Source: Providencia rettgeri (GTDB lineage: Bacteria; Pseudomonadota; Gammaproteobacteria; Enterobacterales; Enterobacteriaceae). Taken from it: a stretch of DNA of 64,000 nt. The position numbers and the translations under genes were made by a program. How positions within the stretch are numbered: position 1 is the stretch's first letter; each line of letters starts with the position of its first letter. Shown here one piece after another: positions 27,615 through 36,723 of this stretch. The stretch covers positions 2,324,501 to 2,388,500 of the forward strand of contig UGTZ01000001.1 in the NCBI GenBank assembly GCA_900455085.1, written 5' to 3'. The notes under the pieces were generated by a model. The model was not told the DNA's origin. It did no database searches and saw nothing but the letters and a program-made list of their open reading frames with translations.

Positions 27615-28415
27615 ATGTCGCACTCTCAGTTACCAGATAGCTTTTTCTTACATGAACTTGCCAATACTGCCGGTAAAATTTCTCTTGAATACTATCGAAC
27701 AAATGAACTTAGTGTTATTGAAAACAAACCCAAAGCCAACTATCGCTTCGACCCAGTCACTCAAGCGGATAAGCTCGCAGAAAAAGCCATGCGAGAACTG
27801 ATATCTAAACATTATCCAACGCATTCTATCATGGGTGAAGAATATGGAATAACGGGTACAGGTCCCATTCAATGGGTACTTGACCCCATCGATGGAACCC
27901 GCCCTTTCCTTTGTGGACTCCCTTTATGGGCAAACCTGATAGGCCTAACTGAGCATGGCAAAGCGGTCATGGGAATGATGAGCCAACCCTATATTGGTGA
28001 ACGCTTTTGGGCAGACCAACACGGGAGTTGGACTAGTAGCTCTCACGGACAATATCGCTTATCTACTCGCAAACAAGTCAAACTCGAACAAGCCATCTTG
28101 CATACCACATCGCCTGAGCCTATAGCAGCACTGCCAGACATTCATTTTATGGCGCTTGAGAAACAAGTATTAATGACTCGCTATGGGGGAGAATGCTATG
28201 CAATGGCAATGTTAGCAGCGGGTAGAATCGATATTTGTGTCGAATTCGCACTGGAACCTTATGATATTGTTCCATTAATCCCTATTATAGAACGTGCTGG
28301 TGGCATAGTGACTACATTGGATGGCAGCCGAGCTGAAGCAGGCGGTGCTGTTGTAGCAACAGGTTGCCCATACCTTCATGAACAAATTCTGACTATCTTA
28401 AATACAGGTAGTTAA
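27615..28415 (+). CDS. inositol monophosphatase / histidinol-phosphatase-like enzyme
   Basis: The 266-residue protein has the IMPase metal sites in order: DPVTQADKLAEKAM, GEEYG (Glu) and WVLDPIDGTRPF (DPIDGT signature), and the late PYDIVPLIPIIERAGG motif. It is a Mg-dependent sugar-phosphate phosphatase; the branch resembles plant-type histidinol-phosphatases (HisN) as much as SuhB. GAGGA precedes the ATG. It forms an operon with the following MFS gene under the divergent DeoR regulator, which points to sugar or polyol phosphate metabolism, not histidine synthesis. Confidence 0.82.
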   Translation: MSHSQLPDSFFLHELANTAGKISLEYYRTNELSVIENKPKANYRFDPVTQADKLAEKAMRELISKHYPTHSIMGEEYGITGTGPIQWVLDPIDGTRPFLCGLPLWANLIGLTEHGKAVMGMMSQPYIGERFWADQHGSWTSSSHGQYRLSTRKQVKLEQAILHTTSPEPIAALPDIHFMALEKQVLMTRYGGECYAMAMLAAGRIDICVEFALEPYDIVPLIPIIERAGGIVTTLDGSRAEAGGAVVATGCPYLHEQILTILNTGS

Positions 28416-28442
28416 TTTTATCTTTTTAAGAAGCCCTATAAA

Positions 28443-29603
28443 ATGCAATCTACTCAACAAGTTAATAGCCATGTTTCCTTAATACCCGCTAAAAGGGAGC
28501 AAATTTCTACTCGAATTATTTTTTTTATTGCTGGTTTTGTTACCGCGGCCTGGGCAGCCATTGTTCCTTATGTCAAACTTAACACAGGAGCAAATGATGC
28601 CACCCTTGGCATGCTACTATTATGTTTCGGTGGAGGGGCACTTATTGCTATGCCGGTGACCGGAGCATTAGCGGCCAAGTATGGCTGCCGCCGCTTAATG
28701 GTTTTTTCCACTATCGCCTTTTGTTTGTTGTTCCCCATTTTATCTTCTTTATCGCAAGTTAACTTTATCATCGTTGCCTTATTATTTTTTGGAATTTTCA
28801 TTGGCTTAACAGATTGCGCGATGAACATCCAAGCTGTTATTGTTGAAAAATCATCCGACAAGCCAATTATGTCTGGTTTTCACGGTTTTTATAGTGTCGG
28901 GGGAATAGCAGGCGCAGGTACCATGAGTTTGATCTTGCTACTTGGCGTTTCCGCGACAATGGCATCAATGATTATTTCAATTGTTGCGGTGGTTCTATTA
29001 GCGGCTTGCTATAACGGTTTACTCCCCTACGCTAACGCCCCAACTGGCCCCCTCATCGCTATCCCGAAAGGCATTGTTTTAGTTATTGGGGTTGTCTGTT
29101 TTGCCGTTTTTCTTGCTGAAGGCGCAGTTCTTGACTGGGGAGCTGTATTTCTAATTGAACACCATGGATTAAAAGAAACTTTAGGCGGTTTAGGTTTTGC
29201 GGCTTTCGCCACAACCATGACTATTGGCCGATTACTGGGCGACAAAATTGTTATGCGAGTCGGTTCTGCTCGTGTCGTATTTTTAGGTGCTTTGCTCGCT
29301 TGCCTTGGTTTTGTTATTGCTGTTTTATCTCCTCATCTCATATTTGCCATCATAGGTTTTGCATTAGTCGGTGCGGGTTCATCTAATATAGTACCGGTGA
29401 TGTTTTCTGCTGTAGGGAAGCAAAAAACGATGCCAGAGGCTCTTGCCGTACCTGCAATTTCAACTTTAGGCTATTTAGGTATTTTGGCTGGACCTGCAGC
29501 TATTGGTTTTGTTGCTTTTCAATTGTCCTTGGCAACTGCATTATTATTAATTTCTGCATTATTAGTTATTATTGCTTTTGTAACTCGTTTTATCCGTGTG
29601 TAA
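28443..29603 (+). CDS. MFS transporter, YbjJ/FucP-like
   Basis: A 386-residue, 12-helix MFS protein resembling E. coli YbjJ: FFIAGFVTAAWAAIVPYVK in helix 1, FGIFIGLTDCAMNIQAV in helix 4, SGFHGFYSVGGIAG and LAEGAVLDWGAVFL. YbjJ is linked in E. coli to the sugar phosphatase YbjI; here the gene is likewise next to a phosphatase (27 bases upstream). It probably carries a sugar or polyol, by context. Confidence 0.8.
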   Translation: MQSTQQVNSHVSLIPAKREQISTRIIFFIAGFVTAAWAAIVPYVKLNTGANDATLGMLLLCFGGGALIAMPVTGALAAKYGCRRLMVFSTIAFCLLFPILSSLSQVNFIIVALLFFGIFIGLTDCAMNIQAVIVEKSSDKPIMSGFHGFYSVGGIAGAGTMSLILLLGVSATMASMIISIVAVVLLAACYNGLLPYANAPTGPLIAIPKGIVLVIGVVCFAVFLAEGAVLDWGAVFLIEHHGLKETLGGLGFAAFATTMTIGRLLGDKIVMRVGSARVVFLGALLACLGFVIAVLSPHLIFAIIGFALVGAGSSNIVPVMFSAVGKQKTMPEALAVPAISTLGYLGILAGPAAIGFVAFQLSLATALLLISALLVIIAFVTRFIRV

Positions 29604-29617
29604 TTTTTTGAATCTCT

Positions 29618-29641
29618 TAAGGCTACTGCATTGTAGCCTTA
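29618..29641 (+). terminator. hairpin after the phosphatase-MFS operon
   Basis: A 9-bp stem (TAAGGCTAC / GTAGCCTTA) with a 6-nt loop lies 14 bases after the stop. No U-tract follows, so termination is uncertain. Confidence 0.45.
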
Positions 29642-29793
29642 CACTCCGTTTTCTCTCATCAATTGTTCATATCTGATAAAAATGGGAACAATCGTGCTCT
29701 ATTTATAGATTTCATATATATAATTATTCATTAAACTATTAAAATTCCATCTGATTTTTCTACTAGCGACTGCCATATATATACTGAGGCTAA

Positions 29794-30894
29794 ATGAACC
29801 CTACCCATCAAAAAAAGATTATCATTATTGGTGCTGGCTTTGTTGGTACAACATTAGCTTGGTATCTATCAAGACAATCCGATAAGCAGGTCATTTTGCT
29901 TGATAAAGCACACGCTGGCCAAGGTGTCACACAGCATGCTTTCGCTTGGTTAAATGTGTCATATGGAAGGCCCGATGCATATAGTCAACTTCGACAACAA
30001 GCCCTCGTTGCATGGCATGAACTCGATAAACACACTGATGGAAAGTTAAAGATCCAGTGGACAGGTGCTCTCAGCTGGCAAGAAACAGATTCAGCAACTG
30101 CAGAATATGTCTACCATCACCAACAGAGTGGATTTAATGTCGAATTATTGGACAAGTCAACCGTACACAAGATGGAACCTTTCTTGTCTGCCTTACCTGA
30201 ACTTGCTGCATTTTGCCCAGATGAAGGTAGCGTTGACCCGATTCATGCAACAAAAGCGTTGCTATCCCTTGCTATTGAACAAGGTGTTATCTATTTACCT
30301 CAGCAGGAAGTTCACACTATTTTGCAGGAAAATGGGCGCATAATTGGCGTAAACACCCATAAAAATACGTTTTTAGCTGAACAGGTTATCGTGACTGCTG
30401 GCGTAGACGCGGCTGCCCTTATGCAATCGCTTAATGTTGAATTACCTGTTACCTCCTCTCCCTCTATCATTGTGCGTATCAATGATTCCGTCGAACAAAC
30501 ATTGGTTCAACATATCATTTCAACACCACAAATGGAGCTACGACCGGCAGGTTCAGGTAAAATACTCTGTGCTGAAGATTATATTAGCGAAAAACCCGAG
30601 CACAGTGCAGTGGCTATCGCACAAAACGCCCTTACAACGATTAAAAATTCATTTATAGGTAGTAACACGTTAAATCTTGAAAACGCTTTCATAGGAATGC
30701 GACCTATACCTAAAGATGAGATGCCAATTGTCGGAAAAGTTGCTGATTTTGAAGGTTTATATATTATCAGTATGCACGCTGCGATTACGCTAGCGCCTTT
30801 GATATGCCAATTGGCTCAAGATGAAATCTTGCATGGAATAGAACAAGCCGCATTAGGCCCATATCGATTAACTCGTTTTGTATCAGGTAACTGA
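29794..30894 (+). CDS. FAD-dependent oxidoreductase, DadA/DAAO family
   Basis: The 366-residue protein starts with the Rossmann FAD motif KKIIIIGAGFVGTTLAWYLS and has the DAO C-terminal end AFIGMRPIPKDEMPIVGKV with the YIISMHAAITLAPLI flavin contact. Such enzymes oxidise D-amino acids, glycine or similar amines. GAGG precedes the ATG. The acetyltransferase gene starts 3 bases after the stop, forming a two-gene operon that may process the same amine-containing compound. Confidence 0.82.
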   Translation: MNPTHQKKIIIIGAGFVGTTLAWYLSRQSDKQVILLDKAHAGQGVTQHAFAWLNVSYGRPDAYSQLRQQALVAWHELDKHTDGKLKIQWTGALSWQETDSATAEYVYHHQQSGFNVELLDKSTVHKMEPFLSALPELAAFCPDEGSVDPIHATKALLSLAIEQGVIYLPQQEVHTILQENGRIIGVNTHKNTFLAEQVIVTAGVDAAALMQSLNVELPVTSSPSIIVRINDSVEQTLVQHIISTPQMELRPAGSGKILCAEDYISEKPEHSAVAIAQNALTTIKNSFIGSNTLNLENAFIGMRPIPKDEMPIVGKVADFEGLYIISMHAAITLAPLICQLAQDEILHGIEQAALGPYRLTRFVSGN

Positions 30895-30897
30895 CAA

Positions 30898-31671
30898 ATG
30901 AATATTCCGTTGTACTATTTAAGACATTATCAATCGATTGAAAAAACATTTTGGACATCTATTTGTGAACATAGTATCCAGATCGCACAACACACAATTT
31001 GCTATTTAACGCCCCTTAATTCGCCGGCGTTTAACTTCATTTATTTGCAGCCTGACTCGACCAGTCACGCCTTTATGCAGGCTCACAACCTGTTTGTTTC
31101 ACAGAAGAAAAACCATACTTTAGTGATCCCCGAAGAGATGCTCCAACAGGTGGTAACTGAGGCTGAGTCACTAGGTTACAAACGTGACAGCGTCACTACC
31201 GCAATGGCGTTAACCTTAGCAAAACAAAATGAGGTTGAACTGCCTGATAACCAAGTCGATATCGTCTTAGCGAATCACGATTTGTCTTTGTGGGCTAAGC
31301 CACTTGTTTCCGCATTTTATCTATCTGAAGAGCACGACCAGGTTATTAAAGAATATGTGCGTTATCATGAGGATGCTTTGCAACAAGGCGCACCACAATT
31401 TCACCTTGTGTTGCTCGTCAACGGAGAACCAGCGACCTCAATGACCGTAACAATTGAAGGAACGTTAGCCCGTTTTGATGATATTGGTACTGAGCCAAGC
31501 CATCAAGGTAATGGCTATGCATCACAACTCATTGATTATGCTTTAGCATTTTGCCGCCAGCAAGGTGTAGAGCACTGTTTCCTTGATGCTTCAGAAGCAG
31601 GATTTGACCTGTATAAAAAATTTGGTTTTGTGCCATTATTTCGCTACATCAATTATGTCTGGTGCAAATAA
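30898..31671 (+). CDS. two-domain GNAT acetyltransferase, paralogue of the gene at 24301
   Basis: The C-terminal GNAT domain has FDDIGTEPSHQGNGYASQLI and ends in FGFVPLFRYINYV. The N-terminal half aligns with the 24301 protein at FWTSIC, FNFIYL, TTAM, LWAKPLVSAF and EYVRYHEDAL. It is translationally coupled to the FAD oxidoreductase. The duplication apart by 6 kb, with only one copy next to the oxidoreductase, suggests a translocated paralogue. Confidence 0.75.
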   Translation: MNIPLYYLRHYQSIEKTFWTSICEHSIQIAQHTICYLTPLNSPAFNFIYLQPDSTSHAFMQAHNLFVSQKKNHTLVIPEEMLQQVVTEAESLGYKRDSVTTAMALTLAKQNEVELPDNQVDIVLANHDLSLWAKPLVSAFYLSEEHDQVIKEYVRYHEDALQQGAPQFHLVLLVNGEPATSMTVTIEGTLARFDDIGTEPSHQGNGYASQLIDYALAFCRQQGVEHCFLDASEAGFDLYKKFGFVPLFRYINYVWCK

Positions 31672-31789
31672 TTTAAAGCAATAGTGTTATTTGTAGAGGC
31701 ATCTAATCTGGGATCATTGTTCATACAATGGTTCCAAATTCAGTCATTTCCAGATCAACCCTAGTGACAAAATTGTCTGATGTTTACAT

Positions 31790-32341
31790 ATGAAAATTAA
31801 TATTATTGGCACTAGTGGCAGCGGTAAAAGTACCCTTTGCCAGCAACTTTCTTTGTTATTAAATGTCCCTTCTATTGAGTTAGATAGCTTATATTGGCTA
31901 GCAAATTGGCAAGGTTCTTCGGATGATGAGCTTAACCAGAAACTCGCCGCTACATTAGATAAAGCGGTATCTGGATGGATTCTTGATGGCAACTATACAC
32001 GGACTCAACCCATTAAATGGAAAGAAGTCGACATGGTGGTTTGGTTGGATTACTCCTTGCCTCGAACCCTTTATCAGTCGATTACGCGCACATTAGCGCG
32101 CATTCGTTCTGGACAAGAGCTGTGGGAAAATACAGGCAATAAAGAACGTTGGAAAAATGCCTTTTTCAGTCGCGATTCGATAATTTTGTGGCTGCTAAAA
32201 ACTTACTATCCAAATAAGAAAAGAAACCTAAGTCATATGGTAAATTTCAATTTACGCCATATTCAGTTTGTTCGGCTCACCTCACCAAAAGAAACAAACT
32301 TATTTTTACAACAGATGAAGGCTCAAGTTCAGAGTAAATAA
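31790..32341 (+). CDS. P-loop kinase-like protein (adenylate kinase / topology-modulation-like)
   Basis: The 183-residue protein has a Walker A motif at the very start (IIGTSGSGKSTLCQQLS), a DSLYW acceptor-like motif, WILDGNYTRTQ, and a Walker B-like strand DMVVWLDYS followed by an arginine-rich lid (RTLARIRSGQELW). It belongs to the family annotated as DNA topology modulation/FlaR or shikimate/adenylate kinase-like; the actual phosphate acceptor is unknown. A hairpin separates it from convergent ddlA. Confidence 0.75.
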   Translation: MKINIIGTSGSGKSTLCQQLSLLLNVPSIELDSLYWLANWQGSSDDELNQKLAATLDKAVSGWILDGNYTRTQPIKWKEVDMVVWLDYSLPRTLYQSITRTLARIRSGQELWENTGNKERWKNAFFSRDSIILWLLKTYYPNKKRNLSHMVNFNLRHIQFVRLTSPKETNLFLQQMKAQVQSK

Positions 32342-32343
32342 AC

Positions 32344-32372
32344 ATCTCGGTAGTCATAAAAACTACCGAGAT
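32344..32372. terminator. bidirectional hairpin between the P-loop gene and ddlA
   Basis: A perfect 11-bp stem (ATCTCGGTAGT / ACTACCGAGAT) with a 7-nt loop sits between the two convergent genes. T-runs are weak. Confidence 0.65.
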
Positions 32373-32388
32373 AGTATTATCTCAGCGA

Positions 32389-33492
32389 TTAAAGCTCATT
32401 ACATGCCGTTTTCAACATCGCCGTTTGTTGAAATTTTTCAATTCCTAACTCAATTAAGCGGCTAATTAATTGCTGATAGGTCATACCGCCTTGCTGCCAT
32501 AGTTTAGGGTACATACTGATATTCGTAAAACCAGGCAATGTGTTGATTTCATTGATAACAACGTCATTATTTTCTGTTAAGAAAACATCCACACGGGACA
32601 TTCCATAGCAATTTAATGCGCGGTATGCGGATAAGGCAATCTCACGAATTTTATCACTCACCGCCTCATCTAATTGTGCAGGAGCAACGACAGATGCGCC
32701 ATTCTCATCAATATATTTGGTATGGTATGCATAAAAACTATCGTGCAACACGATTTCACCACAAGGGCTGGCAAGAGGCGCTTCATTACCCAATACTGCA
32801 CACTCAATTTCACGCCCTTTTACTGCACTTTCAATAAGGACTTTATTATCAAATAAAAAGGCAAAATCCAGAGCCGTTTCAAATTCCGATTTAGTGCTGA
32901 CTTTGCTGATCCCAACAGATGAACCTTGATTTGCAGGCTTAATGAATAGCGGTAAACCTAGCAGTGCCACAGTGGCTTCAAATTCTGTTGTTGCACGTTC
33001 ATTTTTAAACACCGTAATAAACGGGGCAATATTTAAACCTGCATCTCTAAGTAACCTTTTGGTAACGTCTTTATCCATACAGGCCGACGAACCTAAAACC
33101 CCCGGCCCGACAAACGGTAAATTCGCCATACGCAATAAGCCTTGCAGCGAACCGTCTTCACCTAAATTACCGTGAACAATAGGGAAAATAACATCAATTT
33201 GCGGCAATGGCTTCGTATCTTCAAGCGAAATAAATTGTTCTCGCGTTTTTCCCGGAACAAATGCAATGCTACGTTTTGGTGTATTCAAGGCAATACGAGA
33301 CGGGTCATCACCATGCAATAAATAATCAGATTCGTTATATTCATGCCATTGCCCTTCTTTATTGATTCCCAAAAGGCATACATCAAATTTATTGCGATCT
33401 AATCCATTGATAATATTTTTAGCGGACTGTAGCGAAACTTCATGTTCTGTTGATCGACCACCAAAAATAACACCTACTCGTATCTTGCTCAT
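32389..33492 (-). CDS. ddlA: D-alanine--D-alanine ligase A
   Basis: The 367-residue ATP-grasp enzyme matches E. coli DdlA: N-terminal RVGVIFGGRSTEHEVSLQSA, FPIVHGNLGEDGSLQG, ACMDKDVTKRLLRDAGLN, FIKPANQGSSVGISK, and metal-binding NEINTLPGFTNISMYPKLW. It joins two D-alanines for peptidoglycan precursors in the cytoplasm. An ATG at 33507 is possible, but the one at 33492 has GGAG 7 bases upstream and starts at MSKIRVG as in the family. It is monocistronic, with no vancomycin-type genes nearby. Confidence 0.93.
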   Translation of the reverse strand: MSKIRVGVIFGGRSTEHEVSLQSAKNIINGLDRNKFDVCLLGINKEGQWHEYNESDYLLHGDDPSRIALNTPKRSIAFVPGKTREQFISLEDTKPLPQIDVIFPIVHGNLGEDGSLQGLLRMANLPFVGPGVLGSSACMDKDVTKRLLRDAGLNIAPFITVFKNERATTEFEATVALLGLPLFIKPANQGSSVGISKVSTKSEFETALDFAFLFDNKVLIESAVKGREIECAVLGNEAPLASPCGEIVLHDSFYAYHTKYIDENGASVVAPAQLDEAVSDKIREIALSAYRALNCYGMSRVDVFLTENNDVVINEINTLPGFTNISMYPKLWQQGGMTYQQLISRLIELGIEKFQQTAMLKTACNEL

Positions 33493-33625
33493 TATTTGCT
33501 CCGACATAAAACACCAAACCTAGCAGAGAAATATAGCACGCAAAGAAATGGTTATGACATAAATTATTTATTTTTCATTAGGGTTCGCTGGCTTTATAAT
33601 CAAACCTTCTTTTTTTGATAGGTAA

Positions 33626-34510
33626 TTATCTTCCGTCAATCAGGGTTTCAATACTGATATTCACCTGCTCTATTAGCCACTGGGTAAAAATAGCTGCTGC
33701 ACTGCCCTTTTCAATAGGTTTCGATGACAATAAATAATACGCAGAACTATCTTCAATGAAACCATATGGTGCGGCTAATTGCTTTGATTGTACTTCATCC
33801 GCAACCATCAAAAATGATGCAAGCGCTGCTCCTTGCCCCGCCAATGCAGCTTGAATGCACAAGTAAAAGTGCTCATATGTAATAGTTTTACTATTTGGAA
33901 GAGTAACTTTTTTTATATTCTGCCAAGTTGTCCATGCATTGGGTCTAGATGTCGTCGACAGTTGTGGTATATGAGCAAAGTTTTTCTTAAGATCAAGTTC
34001 AGGCCGAACCACAACCCCCATGCGTTCTGAACAAACTTTTACTGCAAAAAGATTGTCATTCCATTTAAAATCATTACGCCTCAATGCTAAATCAACGTTC
34101 GCTTTTGTAAAATCAATAACACCACCTGCGGCAACTAGATGTACCGTAATATGAGGATATTGTTGATAAAAATGCGTAAGTCGAGGAATTAACCACTTCA
34201 TTGCAATTGTTGGTTCACAAGACAAGCTAACAACATCAGGAAACGTGCTACTTTTTATCTTTTCAACACCGTCTTTAAGCTGTTCGAATATCGAACTAGT
34301 TGTTTGTAACAATATTTGCCCGTTAGCCGTTAAAAAAACAGCTCGATTCCTTCGTTCGAATAACTCAACACCAAGATATTCTTCTAATAAACGAATTTGT
34401 CGGCTAATCGCACTATGAGTCACATTTAGCTCTTGTGCTGCCTTCACAAAACTGCCTGCTTTCGCAGCAGTATCAAAAAAACGTAATGATGTTAACGGTG
34501 GTAGTTTCAT
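33626..34510 (-). CDS. LysR-family regulator (GcvA-like), divergent from a LysE exporter
   Basis: The protein has the GcvA-type start LPPLTSLRFFDTAAKAGSFV, the HTH VTHSAISRQIRLLEEYLGV and a substrate-binding-like effector domain. The ATG at 34510 is preferred on family grounds although its ribosome-binding site is weak; the frame extends to 34573. It is divergent from the LysE/RhtB exporter at 34662, a common arrangement (compare LysG-LysE), so it likely activates export in response to an amino acid. Confidence 0.82.
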   Translation of the reverse strand: MKLPPLTSLRFFDTAAKAGSFVKAAQELNVTHSAISRQIRLLEEYLGVELFERRNRAVFLTANGQILLQTTSSIFEQLKDGVEKIKSSTFPDVVSLSCEPTIAMKWLIPRLTHFYQQYPHITVHLVAAGGVIDFTKANVDLALRRNDFKWNDNLFAVKVCSERMGVVVRPELDLKKNFAHIPQLSTTSRPNAWTTWQNIKKVTLPNSKTITYEHFYLCIQAALAGQGAALASFLMVADEVQSKQLAAPYGFIEDSSAYYLLSSKPIEKGSAAAIFTQWLIEQVNISIETLIDGR

Positions 34511-34661
34511 ATATATAGGTAACAAAAACTGACAGATTTGCGTCAGGATAAATCGCTTTTTAGTTTTATTCAATCCATTGATAATAAAAACAATAAATAA
34601 ACAAATTATTTCAAAGTAAATACATTTTTAGTCTGTTTCTATTACCTTTCAGGAAATTAAT

Positions 34662-35276
34662 ATGAATGAAGTTATTGCAGTTGCGACCATCACCATTTTA
34701 GCCGTCATTAGTCCAGGGCCTGACTTCGCTATGGTAACTCGCAATAGTTATACCTATGGCATTAAAACAGGCTTATTGTGTGCGCTAGGTATCGCTATTG
34801 GGGTACAGGTTCATGTGTTCTATACCGTTTTTGGTATCACGCTGGTCATCATGAATTCACCAACATTATTCTTAATAGTTAAACTTATTGGTGTAATTTA
34901 CTTGGTGTATATCGGATTTAAATCATTAACAAATAAAGTAAAAATATCCTCAAATAATGCAGTATCAAGGCCATTATCTGCCTTAAACGCTTTTAAAAAT
35001 GGTTTTTTGACGAATGCTTTAAACCCAAAAACCATGTTTTTTGTAGTTTCTGTGTACAGCCAAGTTATCAGTACACAGAACTCAATTTGGTTAAATTTAA
35101 GTTATGGCCTATTTATTTCTTTCGCTCATTGGCTTTGGTTTAGTCTAATTGCTATTTTCTTTGCGACACCCGTAGTACGAAACAAAATTCTTAACTACCA
35201 ATTTATTATGGATAGAACAATTGGTGCACTACTCATTCTATTGGGACTATCTTTATTATTCTTTAATATAAATTAA
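34662..35276 (+). CDS. LysE/RhtB-family amino acid exporter
   Basis: A 204-residue, six-helix exporter with the helix-1 motif ILAVISPGPDFAMVTRNSYTYG and NALNPKTMFFVVSV. AGGA precedes the ATG. It is paired with the divergent GcvA-like LysR gene. The substrate could be threonine, homoserine, lysine or another residue and is not resolved. Confidence 0.83.
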   Translation: MNEVIAVATITILAVISPGPDFAMVTRNSYTYGIKTGLLCALGIAIGVQVHVFYTVFGITLVIMNSPTLFLIVKLIGVIYLVYIGFKSLTNKVKISSNNAVSRPLSALNAFKNGFLTNALNPKTMFFVVSVYSQVISTQNSIWLNLSYGLFISFAHWLWFSLIAIFFATPVVRNKILNYQFIMDRTIGALLILLGLSLLFFNIN

Positions 35277-35317
35277 TCTTGTACTTACATTCCTACCCAT
35301 GTCCACATTCATGATAA

Positions 35318-35791
35318 CTATTTACCCTGCAACCGATAATATTCATTGACCACTTTCGCCAACTCAATCACGTCGGCTGGAATATTGAGTTTGGCGAGCG
35401 CCTCAAATGGCACCCATTCAAATGGTGCAAAAGGCGGTTGTGATGAAGGCAATAACTCACATAAGTAAATCATATCAATATGCCAATGGTTACCTTTCTT
35501 TTTATCGACAATAAATTCTTTCAAGATAGCGATAGGCAACGGCAGTACTTGTGTATGGGATGAATCATGGATTTGTGATGCAAACGGGAAACCACAACTG
35601 ACTACTTGGCACTCTAACCCAGTTTCCTCAAGAACTTCTCGAAAAACAGCATGCTGTGGCTCTTCATTCACTTCGATGTGGCCACCCGGTGGTAACCAAA
35701 AACCAAGCTTTTGATGTTCGTGTAATAAAAATTCACCATGCTCATTACGGATCATTGCTGTTGCCGTAAAATGTTTAACTTCCTCGTTCAT
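35318..35791 (-). CDS. NUDIX hydrolase
   Basis: The 157-residue protein contains a full Nudix box in GGHIEVNEEPQHAVFREVLE followed by ETGL, that is G-x5-E-x7-REVLEETGL with the metal-binding glutamates. The core is preceded by WLPPGGH and followed by a long hydrolase C-terminus. It would hydrolyse a nucleoside diphosphate linked to another moiety; the substrate is not identifiable. Confidence 0.85.
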   Translation of the reverse strand: MNEEVKHFTATAMIRNEHGEFLLHEHQKLGFWLPPGGHIEVNEEPQHAVFREVLEETGLECQVVSCGFPFASQIHDSSHTQVLPLPIAILKEFIVDKKKGNHWHIDMIYLCELLPSSQPPFAPFEWVPFEALAKLNIPADVIELAKVVNEYYRLQGK

Positions 35792-35848
35792 CCTATCATT
35801 GCCCTTTTTCCATTTTACTATTTCTACATTGTATTTTTATTTTCGAGC

Positions 35849-35908
35849 TTAACACCTCGCGGCCTTCCAGTCATAAGGCATTAACTCTGCTAATGTCACT
35901 TGCGTATT
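35849..35908 (-). pseudogene. possible transposase C-terminal remnant (IS66-like)
   Basis: On the minus strand about 19 codons ending in TAA read TQVTLAELMPYDWKAARC, which resembles the end of IS66-type transposases (x-I/L-x-E-L-L/M-P-W/Y-x-W). The GC-richer patch continues to about 36030 without another readable frame. Short and degenerate, so only a hint. Confidence 0.3.
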
Positions 35909-36036
35909 TTAATTGGCTGCAACAATAGCTTTAATGACTGAGATGCTAACTAGATATACACGCCAGGCATGCAAACACTATACCGTCAAACGGGCAAGGA
36001 AGACACTAAACGGAAGCTAGTGAGTGGGTAACAGTG

Positions 36037-36069
36037 ATAAAAAAATAGCCAGCGCATGGCCGGCTATTT
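36037..36069 (-). terminator. rho-independent terminator of leuE
   Basis: Read on the minus strand, AAATAGCC / GGCTATTT form the stem around a GC-rich apex, followed directly by T7. It starts 12 bases after the leuE stop codon. Confidence 0.85.
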
Positions 36070-36081
36070 CTGATAAAACAA

Positions 36082-36723
36082 TTATGCGGTTAGTGCAAGT
36101 TTTGCTCCAAACATCAAGAATACAGCGCCAATACAACTATTAGATAATTTAGATAGCTTTTTATTATGTTTTACCAGATTCGTTACGGCAACTGCGCCAA
36201 AAATCAATAGTGATAAATAAATCATGCTACAGGCTTCTAAAATGGCGCCAAGAATAAAAAATGGCACCCCCGCGCTTGGGTAAGCTGGGTCGATGAATTG
36301 GATAAAAAATGAAACATAAAAAATGATCATTTTAGGGTTTAGTAAACTTAAAAAAACGGCTTTTTTATAGGTACCCTTAGTTTCTAAAGTAATTGAATCA
36401 ACATCACCTGTATTTTCTTTCTTATGCAATACGCTATATAAGGCTTTAATCCCTAAATAAAATAAATATGCCGCCCCTGCGTATTTTATAACACTAAAAA
36501 AGATAGGCGATGTTTTTACTAAAGACGCAACCCCTAAAAATGATAGAAAAATGAGCATAGCATCTCCTGTAAAGACACCTAATGCTGCTTTATAACCATT
36601 TTTCACACCATATTTCGCACTGCTAGTTAAAACAAATAAAGAATTAGGGCCTGGTACCAATGTAATAAAAATAACACCGATAAGATAAGTCCATAAGTTT
36701 GTAATACCGAGATTTTCAAGCAT
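36082..36723 (-). CDS. leuE: leucine exporter LeuE (LysE/RhtB superfamily)
   Basis: The 213-residue, six-helix protein matches E. coli LeuE: NLWTYLIGVIFITLVPGPNS, GVFTGDAMLIFLSFLGVASL, YLFYLGIKALYSVL, LSLLNPKMIIFYVSFFIQFI. LeuE exports leucine and some other amino acids and analogues. It has its own terminator. It lies close to the branched-chain exporter azlCD. Confidence 0.86.
   Translation of the reverse strand: MLENLGITNLWTYLIGVIFITLVPGPNSLFVLTSSAKYGVKNGYKAALGVFTGDAMLIFLSFLGVASLVKTSPIFFSVIKYAGAAYLFYLGIKALYSVLHKKENTGDVDSITLETKGTYKKAVFLSLLNPKMIIFYVSFFIQFIDPAYPSAGVPFFILGAILEACSMIYLSLLIFGAVAVTNLVKHNKKLSKLSNSCIGAVFLMFGAKLALTA

Noticed and set aside
32389..33492. ddlA as part of a glycopeptide-resistance cluster
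   Set aside because: There are no vanH, vanX or sensor genes nearby and the protein follows the housekeeping DdlA sequence.
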